The notes: generated by a model not told the origin, from the sequence alone. DNA of 64,000 nucleotides from Rhodoferax sp. OV413 (GCA_943330915.2 CALQJO020000002.1:25284-89283); one strand, 5' to 3'; numbered from the stretch's first letter, positions 47,422-56,042 are shown. Translations and numbers: made by a program.

Positions 47422-48562
47422 AACGATCCGTTAATCCTGTTTTGATGGCTTCCGGGCGCCGCGCCCAGCTGTATTTCACAAACTGCAAAAAGCGCGTATT
47501 CCATGATGACTGCGGCTGGCCGGTATCGCGCCAGTAGAGTACAAACTCTGCGACTTTGCCGCGCGCAAAGGCCTCGTCGATTTCGGCCAGCCGCAGCACT
47601 TCAAACACATCCGGGCTGGGCTGCCAGTCGTCGGCAATCGGACGCGGCACACCGTCGTTGACTACCGAGACCTGATAACGCGCCCATTGTCGGCGAATAT
47701 GCTCAATAAAGCGGGTATTCCACGCGCCATTCTGACCGCCGCGTTCGCGCCAGTAAAGCACAAACTCTGGCACTGCATCGTCAATAAATGCCTCGCTGAT
47801 GCCAGCGTTTTGCAGGATCGACACGGCATCCGCATTGGGCCGCCAGTCCGCGGACATCGGCGCATCCAACTCGGCCGAGCCGCGGCGGGTCTGCTCCATG
47901 CGCCACTCGCGCAGCACATGTTTGTAAAACGCGTTCCCCCAAGAGAAACGGGACTGCGCACGGTCACGCCAGTACATCACAAAACCCGGCACCAGACTGA
48001 GCGCAAAGGCATCGGGCACACCGTGCTGCCGACACAGCGATAACCACTCCTGATCCGGCTGCCAGTCGTTAGAAATATAGGCCGCCGAACCATCGCGGGT
48101 GCGCACACCTGACACCGTTGCGGCTCGTTGCGGCTGGCGCTGCGGCACTCGTTGTGGCACACGCTGGGTTGCTGAATGAGTTGTTGAATGGGTTGTTGAA
48201 TTGGCGGCAGACTGTGGCGCCGACTGTAACGCAGCAACGGGCGCGGACTGCGGCGCCGCGCGCTGATTAATCGCAAACAGCCAGCTGTCATCGCGCCCGG
48301 TAATTGGATCAATCAGAATCAGCCCAAGATCCTGCAGACTTTTTTGCACCCGTTTGACATCAATCCACGCCCAGAATGGCAGCGCGTCCAGCAGCGCCTG
48401 CTGATCCAACTCCAGCCAGTTCAGACCCTGACGCAGCACGCCGGCTCTATACATCATCAACTCGCTGAGCACGTGCAGCAACACGGACTCTTCCAGACCG
48501 ATGGTTGCCGCCAGCGTTGGCGAAATGATTAATGGACGTTCGGGTATCAGTGAGGATTGCAT
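47333..48562 (-). CDS. DnaT-like primosomal protein with three DnaT domains
   Basis: 409 residues. The N-terminal ~100 residues look like a winged-helix replication-initiation domain (LLHVLSELMMYRAG...LLDALPFW). A Gln/Thr/Arg repeat linker (about 105-147) follows. Then come three copies of a ~57-residue DnaT module at about 166-222, 239-295 and 311-368, each of form DWQP...VP.F..YWRD....SW...F...V...W. E. coli DnaT has one such domain and helps load DnaB at PriA-bound forks. Three copies are unusual. Confidence 0.72.
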   Translation of the reverse strand: MQSSLIPERPLIISPTLAATIGLEESVLLHVLSELMMYRAGVLRQGLNWLELDQQALLDALPFWAWIDVKRVQKSLQDLGLILIDPITGRDDSWLFAINQRAAPQSAPVAALQSAPQSAANSTTHSTTHSATQRVPQRVPQRQPQRAATVSGVRTRDGSAAYISNDWQPDQEWLSLCRQHGVPDAFALSLVPGFVMYWRDRAQSRFSWGNAFYKHVLREWRMEQTRRGSAELDAPMSADWRPNADAVSILQNAGISEAFIDDAVPEFVLYWRERGGQNGAWNTRFIEHIRRQWARYQVSVVNDGVPRPIADDWQPSPDVFEVLRLAEIDEAFARGKVAEFVLYWRDTGQPQSSWNTRFLQFVKYSWARRPEAIKTGLTDRYAKDQFAAERGGQGLEAAFKRFTDRSWAE

Positions 48563-48581
48563 GGCGCGCCTGGGCGTTGGT

Positions 48582-49838
48582 TCAGCGTGATTCTGTTTCT
48601 GTGTTCGGGCCCGAGCTTACCACATCAGACGCTGCCACCGCCCGCTGCCGGGCACTGATCAGTATCAAAAATCCGGCAAATACAAACGCAGCGCTGGAGA
48701 CCACCGGCGACACCAGCCAACCGTCAAACCACCACGGCAGCAGCGCACACAGCCCCCAGAACACTGCGCTGTGCATCACCGCATCGCGCCGGCCTTCCAG
48801 TATCCGGCCGTTCAACCAAAGCCCCGCGCCCAGCGGAATAAAATGCACCAGTGCCTGAGTAAAGTTATCCACCGGCACCCATAACAAAAACGCCATCATC
48901 ACCAACACCAGCACCACATGCACCGTTAGCACGGCGGCTGACAAGGCTGCTGAAATCGAGGGGTTAAACTTTTGCTGCGTCTGCGGCAGACAACGCGGCA
49001 ACGGATAACGTTCATTGACATCCGCAGGCCGCCAGCCGGTAGGCATAAACCACAAACGCACTTTGTCCCACCAGCGTTCAGCGTGCCAGCTGTCCTGCAA
49101 CAACTGCCAATGAACCTGCGCGTTGGCAAAAAAAGGATTCCAGCTGTGCAAGGCTTTACGCACCCCGTAGGCAGGGGGCTCATCGGCCAATTCCGCCTGA
49201 TAGGTGCCAAACAGACGATCCCACAGAATAAACACGCCGCCAAAATTGCGGTCGATGTACGCATCATTAATGGCGTGATGCACACGATGGTTCATCGGCG
49301 TCACAAACACCTGCTCCATCCAGCCCAAGGTGCCGATCAGACGTGTATGCACCCAATACTGATAAATCAGATTCAGCGAACCCACGGTGGCAATGACTTC
49401 CGGCGGGAAACCCATAAACAGCATCGGCAGGTAAAACACCGAGCCGACGATAAAACTATTAAATGGCTGACGCAGCGCGGTGGTGAGGTTGTACTCCTCA
49501 CTTTGATGGTGCACCACATGAATGCCCCACAACACGTTAATGCTGTGCTGGGCGCGGTGACTCCAGTAATAACAGGCGTCGTAGAACACAAAAGCCACCA
49601 CCCACAACAGCGGTGACATGGTCAACTCACCGTGGGGCAACACCGTCCACAGTGTTGTGTAGCCCAGAAAACTCACCAGGCGCGTGGCAAATCCCGTTGT
49701 CAGGCTGATCATGCCGGTGCTCACCGACGCCACTGCATCGTTGAGCCGGTAAACGCCCGCTTTGCGGTAATGGTTGACCGCCAGCTCCACTAAAATCAGC
49801 AAAATAAATATCGGTATGGCCAAAAGAATCAGGTTCAT
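48582..49838 (-). CDS. Sterol desaturase/fatty acid hydroxylase family membrane protein
   Basis: 418 residues from the ATG at 49838 (an upstream TTG exists). The di-iron histidine clusters are HRAQH, HVVHH and HRVHH, in the spacing of the family, between about four hydrophobic segments. A C-terminal part of ~150 residues adds four more helices. The closest known types are alkylglycerol monooxygenase-like proteins. It lies 8 nt downstream of a leftward M20 peptidase, perhaps one transcript. Confidence 0.85.
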   Translation of the reverse strand: MNLILLAIPIFILLILVELAVNHYRKAGVYRLNDAVASVSTGMISLTTGFATRLVSFLGYTTLWTVLPHGELTMSPLLWVVAFVFYDACYYWSHRAQHSINVLWGIHVVHHQSEEYNLTTALRQPFNSFIVGSVFYLPMLFMGFPPEVIATVGSLNLIYQYWVHTRLIGTLGWMEQVFVTPMNHRVHHAINDAYIDRNFGGVFILWDRLFGTYQAELADEPPAYGVRKALHSWNPFFANAQVHWQLLQDSWHAERWWDKVRLWFMPTGWRPADVNERYPLPRCLPQTQQKFNPSISAALSAAVLTVHVVLVLVMMAFLLWVPVDNFTQALVHFIPLGAGLWLNGRILEGRRDAVMHSAVFWGLCALLPWWFDGWLVSPVVSSAAFVFAGFLILISARQRAVAASDVVSSGPNTETESR

Positions 49839-49869
49839 GGTTTTTATTCTCTGATGATCCAATCAGCTG

Positions 49870-51600
49870 TTACATATACTCCAGCGTGCCAATTCGTGCC
49901 AGCATTTCAGTGACAATCTGCAGATCCATCTCAAATTGCTCAATGGTTTTAAATTCGTTGTCGGTGTGCCCGGTGTACTTCACACCCGGCATGGCCAGAC
50001 CAAACTGCACACCATTGGGCAGATCATGAATCGAGGTTGCGCCATCGGAGGACATAAACTCGCGCGGCAGATTCAGATTCTCGGTGGCTACATCCAACAG
50101 CGTCTGTATCCACTGCCCTTCCGGGTTGCGGAACATCGGCTCAGCGATCGACAGCTGCAAATCCAGCGGCAGATTGCTCAGCGCCGACCACTCATTCAGT
50201 CGATTCAGAATGTCCTGCTGCAGCTCAGCAATGTCGCGCCCCTTGGGCACGCGCAGATTGGTGATCAGCTGCATGCCCGTGTTATCCACCTGCACAAAGG
50301 TCAGCGACGCCGTCAGCGGCCCCATAAAGTCATCACTAAAATCAATGCCCAGCTGCCGCCCGGTGTAGTCCAGCCCAAAATTGCTGACCGCATACAAAAT
50401 CGCATCGGTCAGGTGGTTGTTTTTGATGGGCACCACCAGCCCGCTTTCAAAGATAAAATCAAACAGCCGCGCCACTGGATTTACGCCCGTCCACGGCTCC
50501 GACGAATGTGCCGACACCCCGGTCACCCGCAGCTCCACACGATCCGCCAGCGCCGTGGCGCTGATGGCAAAGTCTGAGCCATTTAACGCCACATAATTGC
50601 TGCTCAACTGCTGCAAGCGTGCCGCCAACGCCGCCGGATCTGCCGCCAACAAAGTCGCTGTTGCTGCTCCCGGAATCTGATTACCCGCCAGCCCGCCGGT
50701 CAGATGAATCAGCTCCGCGCCCTCACCCATCGCCGCGCGATACGGAAACTGCGCCAGCAAGGTGCCATAACCTTTCTCGGCAATAATCACCGGATACCCG
50801 CCATCCAGCGCAATGTTGAAGTCCGGCAACGGATTACGTTCCAGATAATAGGGCATGGCCTCGCCGGTGGTTTCTTCCGTGGTATCAATCAACAACCGCA
50901 GGGTGCGGTGCAGCGGCAACTGCTCCTGCACAATCACCCGCATCGCAAACATCAGCGCCACAATACCGTTTTTGTTGTCCTCCGCGCCGCGCCCATACAA
51001 ACGCCCGTCAATCTCGGTCAGCGTAAATGGATCCAGCTGGGTGCCGTCATCCAACACCCAGTCCGCCGCATTGGCGGGGACTACATCGGCGTGGGCGTGC
51101 AAGGCCACCAGCTGCGTGTTGCCAGCCGGCGCGCCCGGTAAGGTGATCTCGTAGATGCGGTGATCAACGTTGCGGAAGTTCAGGCCAAACTCCAGCGCCA
51201 ACGCCTCCAGCCGCGCTGCTATCCGATGGAAAGCCGGATTGTCATATTGCGCCACCGATGCATCCAGAAACGTCGGAATTGCCACCAGCTCTTTTAAAAT
51301 CTCACGGGCTTCATCGGCGTAACGCACACGCGTGTAGATACCCAGCAGCCGGAACAGCTGCGCCTGTTGCTCTGCGCCCGTCACTGCCTGCCCGGATTGG
51401 TAAACCTCGGTTATCGCCGCCAGATCCGGATTTAAGGATGCAACCTGCGAGAGAAAGTCATCAAAACTTTGGATGCTCTGAGTCGACAGCTGCTGCAGCA
51501 GCGCGTCAGATTGCGCTTTAGTCAGATTAGCGGCACTGGCCGGCACAGACACCGCCAGGCTCAGGCAGAGAAAAACAAGCTTAAACAGCATTTTCAACAT
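49870..51600 (-). CDS. Exported M20-family metallopeptidase (dipeptidase-like)
   Basis: 576 residues from the ATG at 51600 (GAGGG 7 nt upstream; a GTG two codons earlier is too close). The signal peptide is FKLVFLCLSLAVSVPASA. The metal and catalytic residues are in LHAHADVVP, GRGAEDNKNG, DTTEETTG and a final GHTDNE. Length and layout resemble Xaa-His dipeptidase (PepV-like) with an inserted lid domain. The substrate is probably short peptides in the periplasm. Confidence 0.88.
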   Translation of the reverse strand: MLKMLFKLVFLCLSLAVSVPASAANLTKAQSDALLQQLSTQSIQSFDDFLSQVASLNPDLAAITEVYQSGQAVTGAEQQAQLFRLLGIYTRVRYADEAREILKELVAIPTFLDASVAQYDNPAFHRIAARLEALALEFGLNFRNVDHRIYEITLPGAPAGNTQLVALHAHADVVPANAADWVLDDGTQLDPFTLTEIDGRLYGRGAEDNKNGIVALMFAMRVIVQEQLPLHRTLRLLIDTTEETTGEAMPYYLERNPLPDFNIALDGGYPVIIAEKGYGTLLAQFPYRAAMGEGAELIHLTGGLAGNQIPGAATATLLAADPAALAARLQQLSSNYVALNGSDFAISATALADRVELRVTGVSAHSSEPWTGVNPVARLFDFIFESGLVVPIKNNHLTDAILYAVSNFGLDYTGRQLGIDFSDDFMGPLTASLTFVQVDNTGMQLITNLRVPKGRDIAELQQDILNRLNEWSALSNLPLDLQLSIAEPMFRNPEGQWIQTLLDVATENLNLPREFMSSDGATSIHDLPNGVQFGLAMPGVKYTGHTDNEFKTIEQFEMDLQIVTEMLARIGTLEYM

Positions 51601-51668
51601 ATACACGCCCTCAGATAAGGCGTTATCTTAGCGCTCGGACTCAATAAAAACACTCAGGAGATTTACCT

Positions 51669-52097
51669 ATGCTGCAACAACTCAGCAGCCTCATCACCAC
51701 GGTATCCAACCCACTCGGCCGCTTTATTCTCGGCATCTACTTTCTGCTGCCCGGCCTCGCAAAGTTCACCAGCTACGACTTCCACGTCGAGTACATGGCC
51801 TCCAAAGGCATGATGTTTATCCCCTTCTTCCTGATCCTCAGCGGCCTCATGCAAGTCGGCGGCGCCGCTGCCTTGTTCGCCGGATTCCAGGTGCGAATCA
51901 CCGCCTTCCTGCTCGCCGGCCTGACCCTCATCATCAGCCTGGTCATGCATGACTTCTGGACCATGGAAGAAGGCCTGCAACGCTCACACGAAACCCAGAA
52001 TTTCTTTAAGAACATGGGGATTATGGCGGGCTTGTTGATTCTGACCAATGCCGGTGCCGGCGCGTTTAGTGTGGATAATCACAAGAAATCCACCTGA
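51669..52097 (+). CDS. DoxX family membrane protein
   Basis: 142 residues, four hydrophobic helices. The start NPLGRFILGIYFLLPGLAKFTSYDFH is typical of DoxX, as are the GLMQVGGAAALFAGFQVR and MHDFWTMEE segments. DoxX proteins are membrane subunits of quinone-linked oxidases or redox partners; specific role unknown. CAGGAGATT precedes the ATG. It is followed by an imperfect GAGCCGC/GCGGCTC pair (52113-52161). Confidence 0.82.
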   Translation: MLQQLSSLITTVSNPLGRFILGIYFLLPGLAKFTSYDFHVEYMASKGMMFIPFFLILSGLMQVGGAAALFAGFQVRITAFLLAGLTLIISLVMHDFWTMEEGLQRSHETQNFFKNMGIMAGLLILTNAGAGAFSVDNHKKST

Positions 52098-52161
52098 TCA
52101 AGGCAGGGCCGGGAGCCGCGCAGGAAAGGGTTTGTTTGCAGACTTTTTTCTAAGGCGGCTC

Positions 52162-52192
52162 TTGGAAAGCCCCGGGGGTTGTGGCTTATAAT
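52162..52192 (+). promoter_or_regulatory. Promoter candidate for tRNA-Pro
   Basis: A perfect TATAAT lies at 52187-52192 and is followed by the GC-rich gccggccg discriminator. The best -35 is TTGGAA (52162-52167) at a long 19-nt spacing. The tRNA begins 65 nt further on, leaving a leader to be trimmed. Confidence 0.6.
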
Positions 52193-52257
52193 GCCGGCCG
52201 TTCAGTAGATTCCAAGGCGACATCGCCACCCCACGGACACTGAACAGGCAATAGATT

Positions 52258-52334
52258 CGGAGTGTAGCTCAGTCCGGTAGAGCACCGCCTTCGGGAGGCG
52301 GGGGTCGGAGGTTCGAATCCTCTCACTCCGACCA
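52258..52334 (+). tRNA. tRNA-Pro (anticodon CGG)
   Basis: Acceptor cggagtg pairs with cactccg, then A and an encoded CCA. Anticodon arm ccgcc-ttcggga-ggcgg gives CGG. The D-arm agctcagtccggtagagca and T-arm ggttcgaatcc are canonical. The ParE-type toxin gene ends 12 nt downstream on the other strand. Confidence 0.97.
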
Positions 52335-52345
52335 GTTTTGGGAAG

Positions 52346-52663
52346 TCATGTCGCAATCCTCCCACGCCAATACCCCGGCCTTCTAGAATGATGCGCAAAT
52401 GCAACAACCGTAATCGTTTGGCTATTTGCAATAGTCACAACGGAAAAGGGAAATCGCTGAAGAATGAGCCTTTTTGCTCCCAGCTTGGCGGCAACGCCGA
52501 CCACGGGTACAAGTGTGGGATTTGGCTCACTGAGCCTTGTTGTCGCTTGCTCAAACGTATCGATCAACTGATCTCCAAGGCCATGAACTTCCAGTTCGTA
52601 CCATGCAGCTGCTTCGATCAGTTCCTGGGTAGCTTCCGTGCTAACCTTTACTTTCAAAATCAA
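52346..52663 (-). CDS. ParE/RelE-family toxin
   Basis: 105 residues. It fits the ParE fold: an N-terminal strand VKVSTEATQELIEAAAWYE, the middle RLSEPNPTL, and the family ending KRLILQRFPFSVV...VVAFAHHSRRPGYWRGR. It overlaps the stop of the antitoxin gene by 4 nt (ATGA), the standard arrangement for coupled toxin-antitoxin pairs. ParE toxins act on DNA gyrase; RelE-type members cut mRNA. Confidence 0.85.
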   Translation of the reverse strand: MILKVKVSTEATQELIEAAAWYELEVHGLGDQLIDTFEQATTRLSEPNPTLVPVVGVAAKLGAKRLILQRFPFSVVTIANSQTITVVAFAHHSRRPGYWRGRIAT

Positions 52664-52896
52664 CTCCTCATTCGAGCCCTGGCACGTGCAATGGCCTCAT
52701 CTACGTCCAATAATTCAGTTTTGCCAGATTCAATATCATTGATTCTTCGGCAAATTTCAGTGTCCCAAGCCTCTGCAACACTAACTTCGACTGGACCATC
52801 CAGACTCGCCACCAAATCACGTGCAAGTTTGGCTCGCTCACGGTTGGGCAGGGTCATTGCATCGTTTGTTATGCTTTCAAGTCGCGCTATTTTCAT
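52660..52896 (-). CDS. Antitoxin of the addiction-module family
   Basis: 78 residues from the ATG at 52896; the frame is open to 53031 but without a plausible start before. TLPNRERAKLARDLVASLDG and VAEAWDTEICRRINDIESGK match the short addiction-module antitoxins that pair with RelE/ParE-type toxins. The C-terminal half (DEAIARARARM) is the helical part that wraps the toxin. Confidence 0.85.
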   Translation of the reverse strand: MKIARLESITNDAMTLPNRERAKLARDLVASLDGPVEVSVAEAWDTEICRRINDIESGKTELLDVDEAIARARARMRS

Positions 52897-53008
52897 CTTT
52901 TTTACCAAAACAGACTCAGTGGCAATGGCCAGATGATGCAGCAAAATAAATACCATAACAAGTTCGCGCGGCAATCCCCCCATCTGGATTGCGCTTCCTC
53001 TGGTATTG

Positions 53009-53194
53009 TCAGGCACAGATGCCCTTGGCACCAGAACGACGGTAACCCTCGAACTTACCGGCAGTAGCTTCGAACTGATCGATCATTGCTATTGGGTCGA
53101 CACCCGTCGCTGGCGAGGGGTTAGATTGAGCCAATGCACCCGCAGCTAATAGGGAAGTGGACGCAGCCACGATAGATACCATTAATAAATTCAT
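53009..53194 (-). pseudogene. Truncated catalase-like (SrpA-type) gene remnant
   Basis: 61 residues: a good signal peptide (NLLMVSIVAASTSLLAAGALAQ), then MIDQFEATAGKFEGYRRSGA and KGICA, then a stop. Cys and the EGYRRSGAKG region are where exported SrpA-like catalase-family proteins begin their domain (family pattern ...G.RR.HAKGVC...). Here the protein ends at that point and the following DNA does not continue the family. GGAG 11 nt upstream suggests the start still works. A genuine short peptide cannot be excluded. Confidence 0.55.
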
Positions 53195-53300
53195 AGAAGT
53201 TTGACTCCTTTGTGTAAAAGAGAACCCGATGAAAAAAACAAATGGGCGCGGTTCGTCAGTCCGCCTGCGATCTCTGGCCAAGCCGCAAACTCAGCGACGC

Positions 53301-54398
53301 TTAGCCCGGCTGCTGCACACTGCGTGCCTGCGCCGCCCGCAGCGTCTGCTTCAACTCAATCTCGCAGGTGATCAGTTGCTTCTCAGCCTCGAGGCGCTGA
53401 CGTCGGCCCTCATCGGCGATGCGCAGCGCATCGTCGATGGTGGCGATGAGTGCGTCGTTGGCCTGCTTCACCGACTCGATGTCGACCACGCCGCGCTCGA
53501 TCTGGGTGCGAATGGTTTGACTGGAGGTTCGCAGCGCTTCGGCATTAGAGGTCAGCAGCTCGTTGGTGAGGTCGGAAGCCTGCTTCAGCGTGGTGCCGGC
53601 CTCCATCGAGCGCGCGATGGTCACGGCCATGGCCAGCTGTTGGCGCCACAGCGGAATGGTATTAGCCATAGTCGAGCCGATCTTGCTCACCAGCGCCTTG
53701 TCATTCTCCTGCACCAGGCGGATGGACGGCAGGCTCTGCATGGTCACCTGACGGGTGAGTTTCAGGTCGTGGACGCGGCGCTCCAGATCGTCGCGCTTGG
53801 AACGCATATCCCGCAGCGCTTGGGCCTTTAGCATTTCGCCGCTGCTCTCGGCGTCGCGGGCCATGGCCGGCAGGGTCACTTCGTCGAGGCGGCGCAGCGA
53901 TTCCTCTCCCGCAGCGATGTACACCGCCAAGGTATGAAAGTACGCCAGCGTTTTGTCATAAAGCCGATCGAGCATGCCGATATCCTTCATCAGCGCGCTG
54001 GTGTGGTCGTCAAGGCGATTGCTGATTTTGTCGATGTGGCCGCGCACGTCTTCGTACTGCTGCAGGATGCGCGCAATGGGCCGGGCCTTGCCAAACAATC
54101 GCGCCAGCAGGCCGCGCTTGCGGTTCGGGTCAAGCTCCTCCACCGGAAATCCACGCAAGGTCGTCACCATTTCGCTCAGCGCCTGACCGGCAGGCCCGGT
54201 GTCCTTGTTGCGCACGCCCTCCAGCATCTCGTCGGCCACCGTGGTGACTTCGCCCTGGGCGGCAGTGCCAAAGAACAGGATGGAGTTGCTGTCGTTGATA
54301 TCGATCTCGGCCAGGGCGCGCTCGATCTTCGCAAGCTCGGTGGTTGCACTGGAGCCGCTGGCGTTGGACCCACTTGCACTGGAAACAGGTTCGTTCAT
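53301..54398 (-). CDS. telA: TelA/KlaA-family toxic anion resistance protein
   Basis: 365 residues, helical throughout. It has NRKRGLLARLFGKARPIARILQQYEDVRGHIDKI-type start of the TelA domain near residue 90-125, with LWRQQLAMAVTIARSMEAGT and the C-terminal long helix. TelA is linked to tellurite and other toxic-anion or bacteriocin tolerance; the mechanism is unknown. It lies 12 nt after xpaC, the usual partner. A Ser/Ala-rich tract of ~20 residues at the N-terminus is low-complexity. Confidence 0.85.
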   Translation of the reverse strand: MNEPVSSASGSNASGSSATTELAKIERALAEIDINDSNSILFFGTAAQGEVTTVADEMLEGVRNKDTGPAGQALSEMVTTLRGFPVEELDPNRKRGLLARLFGKARPIARILQQYEDVRGHIDKISNRLDDHTSALMKDIGMLDRLYDKTLAYFHTLAVYIAAGEESLRRLDEVTLPAMARDAESSGEMLKAQALRDMRSKRDDLERRVHDLKLTRQVTMQSLPSIRLVQENDKALVSKIGSTMANTIPLWRQQLAMAVTIARSMEAGTTLKQASDLTNELLTSNAEALRTSSQTIRTQIERGVVDIESVKQANDALIATIDDALRIADEGRRQRLEAEKQLITCEIELKQTLRAAQARSVQQPG

Positions 54399-54410
54399 GT
54401 CATGATCTCC

Positions 54411-55244
54411 TTAGTTGATGCCTTCGCGCTTGAGCCGCGCATTCAGAACCTCGATCTCGACGTCCAGTGTCAGCACGTCGTTTTCCAGCAGCTTCTGGTG
54501 CTGCGCCTCAAATGTTTGTTCCATGTCGATCAGCAGCTGCCGGAAGTTGTTCTCCAGCGGGCGGTTGCGCATCTGGCGGTGGGTACGCGCGTACTCCACG
54601 GTCACCTTCTCGGCGCTGTCCAGGTACAGGTGCAGGAAGCGCCGCGCCCGGGCGGCGTCGCGCGGATCGCGCTCGATTTCCGCGAGGATCTGCTTGCCGA
54701 TGTCAATGATGCGTTTTAAGCGCTCAACAAACTCCGGCACGGCAATGGACCGCGCGGCAGCCTCGATACCCTGCAGCCGCCCGTAGGCCTGCTTGAGCTG
54801 GATGATCACAGCGTCGCGGTCAACCCCGGCCACCTCCGGCACGTCGATGCGCTTGCGCTTGGGGTCGCGACCATAAAAACAGAAGTAGCCCACCGCCGCC
54901 AACACGGCAAAAGCGCCAGCGCTGGCCAGACCGTGTCCGCCAGCGGAAGCGGCAAGGCCAGCGCCGATCGCGGTGAGCATCGCGCTCACGGTCTTCAGCG
55001 GCACCGTCGGCGGATCGAGCCGTTGGCCGAGAAAGTAGCGCGCCTCGGCGACCAAACCGCGCCAGGTGAGCACGCCGGCACCGAAGAATGCGGCGATGGC
55101 TCCACTAATGGCGGCAAGCCGACCGATGTCGCCGCCGACAAGCGCCACAAAAAAGGCAATCACCAGCGGAAACGGCAGCAGGAACAGCGCCGCTGACTTC
55201 AACACCGGCACCCAGGCCCGGCCCTGGCGTATCAATTCGTCCAT
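54411..55244 (-). CDS. XpaC-type protein (5-bromo-4-chloroindolyl phosphate hydrolysis family)
   Basis: 277 residues. Four hydrophobic segments lie in the first ~130 (for example LFLLPFPLVIAFFVALVGG and a second FAVLAAVGYFCFYG). The XpaC domain follows, with VIIQLKQAYGRLQGIEAAA and PEFVERLKRIIDIGKQIL. It is usually next to telA, as here; the pair probably acts in one envelope-stress function. A small lipoprotein gene ends 8 nt upstream. Confidence 0.82.
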   Translation of the reverse strand: MDELIRQGRAWVPVLKSAALFLLPFPLVIAFFVALVGGDIGRLAAISGAIAAFFGAGVLTWRGLVAEARYFLGQRLDPPTVPLKTVSAMLTAIGAGLAASAGGHGLASAGAFAVLAAVGYFCFYGRDPKRKRIDVPEVAGVDRDAVIIQLKQAYGRLQGIEAAARSIAVPEFVERLKRIIDIGKQILAEIERDPRDAARARRFLHLYLDSAEKVTVEYARTHRQMRNRPLENNFRQLLIDMEQTFEAQHQKLLENDVLTLDVEIEVLNARLKREGIN

Positions 55245-55252
55245 GGTTTAAC

Positions 55253-55387
55253 TCAGTCCTCTGTGAATTCCAAAACCGCCGGTAGCGACGGCAGCGTGGC
55301 ACCATAAAACATCGCCTGGCAGCTCGACACGGTGATGGTGGCCATCAGTAGCAGAAATCCTAGAAAGCGGAGCGGAAGTCGGGCCAT
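55253..55387 (-). CDS. Small lipoprotein, 44 residues
   Basis: The frame gives MARLPLRFLGFLLLMATITV, then the lipobox VSSC and 21 residues ending in AVLEFTED. GAGG lies 6 nt upstream of the ATG. The stop is 8 nt before xpaC, on the same strand. It has no recognised family. Signal, lipobox, ribosome-binding site and operon position together make it likely to be real. Confidence 0.6.
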   Translation of the reverse strand: MARLPLRFLGFLLLMATITVSSCQAMFYGATLPSLPAVLEFTED

Positions 55388-55396
55388 CGTTACCTC

Positions 55397-55428
55397 TGAT
55401 GTTGATGTTGATGTTGATCTTGATGTTT
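55397..55428. repeat. Imperfect hexamer tandem repeat
   Basis: Five consecutive copies of gatgtt/gatctt (tgatgttgatgttgatgttg then tcttgatgttta) lie 10 nt upstream of the small lipoprotein gene, in the likely promoter or leader. Slippage here could alter spacing and expression (inference). Confidence 0.75.
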
Positions 55429-55502
55429 ATGGAACGAGCAAAAGGTATCGATAAACCATAACCGTGTCCAGTTGAGAGAGCCCGTGGCCCTCTCATGGGC
55501 CG

Positions 55503-56042
55503 TCAGTCCGCGGACGCGACGCGGCTGAGCGTATAGTGCCCCGGTTCCTGCAATCCTTCGTCACCCAGGTAAATCTCTGAGCGGCGGATTGTCCCGTCGG
55601 TGCCGGGGGTAAACCACAAATCGTGGGTGTGGCTTTCGCCATCGCCAAGATCGGTAACATCACGAAATTCAAAGCGAATCTCGCCGCTTTCACCCAGGTG
55701 CGATTCCAGCCGGGGTTGGTTGCCCTGCGGGCAGTAATGTGTCGCCAGTAACACGTCGCCATCCATGTGATAGACCGTTATGGAATGGAGGCCGGATTGC
55801 GTTTCCCACCGTTCGATCATGCTAGACCCGCGCGCGGTCGACTCGAAGACAATCTCGAGCGCCGACGTTTCTGCAACTTTCCAGCGGCCTTCCCACGAGC
55901 GGATCAGCTCAAATTGCTCGGCAGGGGTCAGCGTTGCCGCATCCTCTTGCGCGACAATCGGGGTAAAAAAGAACGGGGTAGAAAACAGCGGGGTAAAAAT
56001 GGCAGCCAACGCCAGTATCACAAGGCTTTTAAGACGAGTCAT
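55503..56042 (-). CDS. Secreted protein of unknown function
   Basis: 179 residues, AGGA 8 nt before the ATG. The signal peptide is KSLVILALAAIFTPLFSTPFF with cut near VAQEDA. The mature region, LIRSWEGRWKVAETSALEIV, then MIERWETQSGLHSITVYHMDG and LLATHYCPQGNQP, looks like a lipocalin-type beta barrel found in several DUF families of secreted proteins. The assignment to one of them is not safe from sequence alone. Confidence 0.7.
   Translation of the reverse strand: MTRLKSLVILALAAIFTPLFSTPFFFTPIVAQEDAATLTPAEQFELIRSWEGRWKVAETSALEIVFESTARGSSMIERWETQSGLHSITVYHMDGDVLLATHYCPQGNQPRLESHLGESGEIRFEFRDVTDLGDGESHTHDLWFTPGTDGTIRRSEIYLGDEGLQEPGHYTLSRVASAD

Noticed and set aside
46768..48562. Prophage suggested by the lambda-P-like protein
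   Set aside because: No integrase, capsid, tail or lysis genes are near; flanking genes are chromosomal, so a cellular primosome is more likely.
52113..52161. GAGCCGC/GCGGCTC pair after doxX as a terminator
   Set aside because: The 35-nt loop is long and no T-run follows the right arm; the T-run lies inside the loop.
55248..55496. Frame with Ile-Asn repeats (SINIKININ) on the minus strand
   Set aside because: It is the translation of the hexamer repeat; the 44-residue lipoprotein in another frame has the better start signal.
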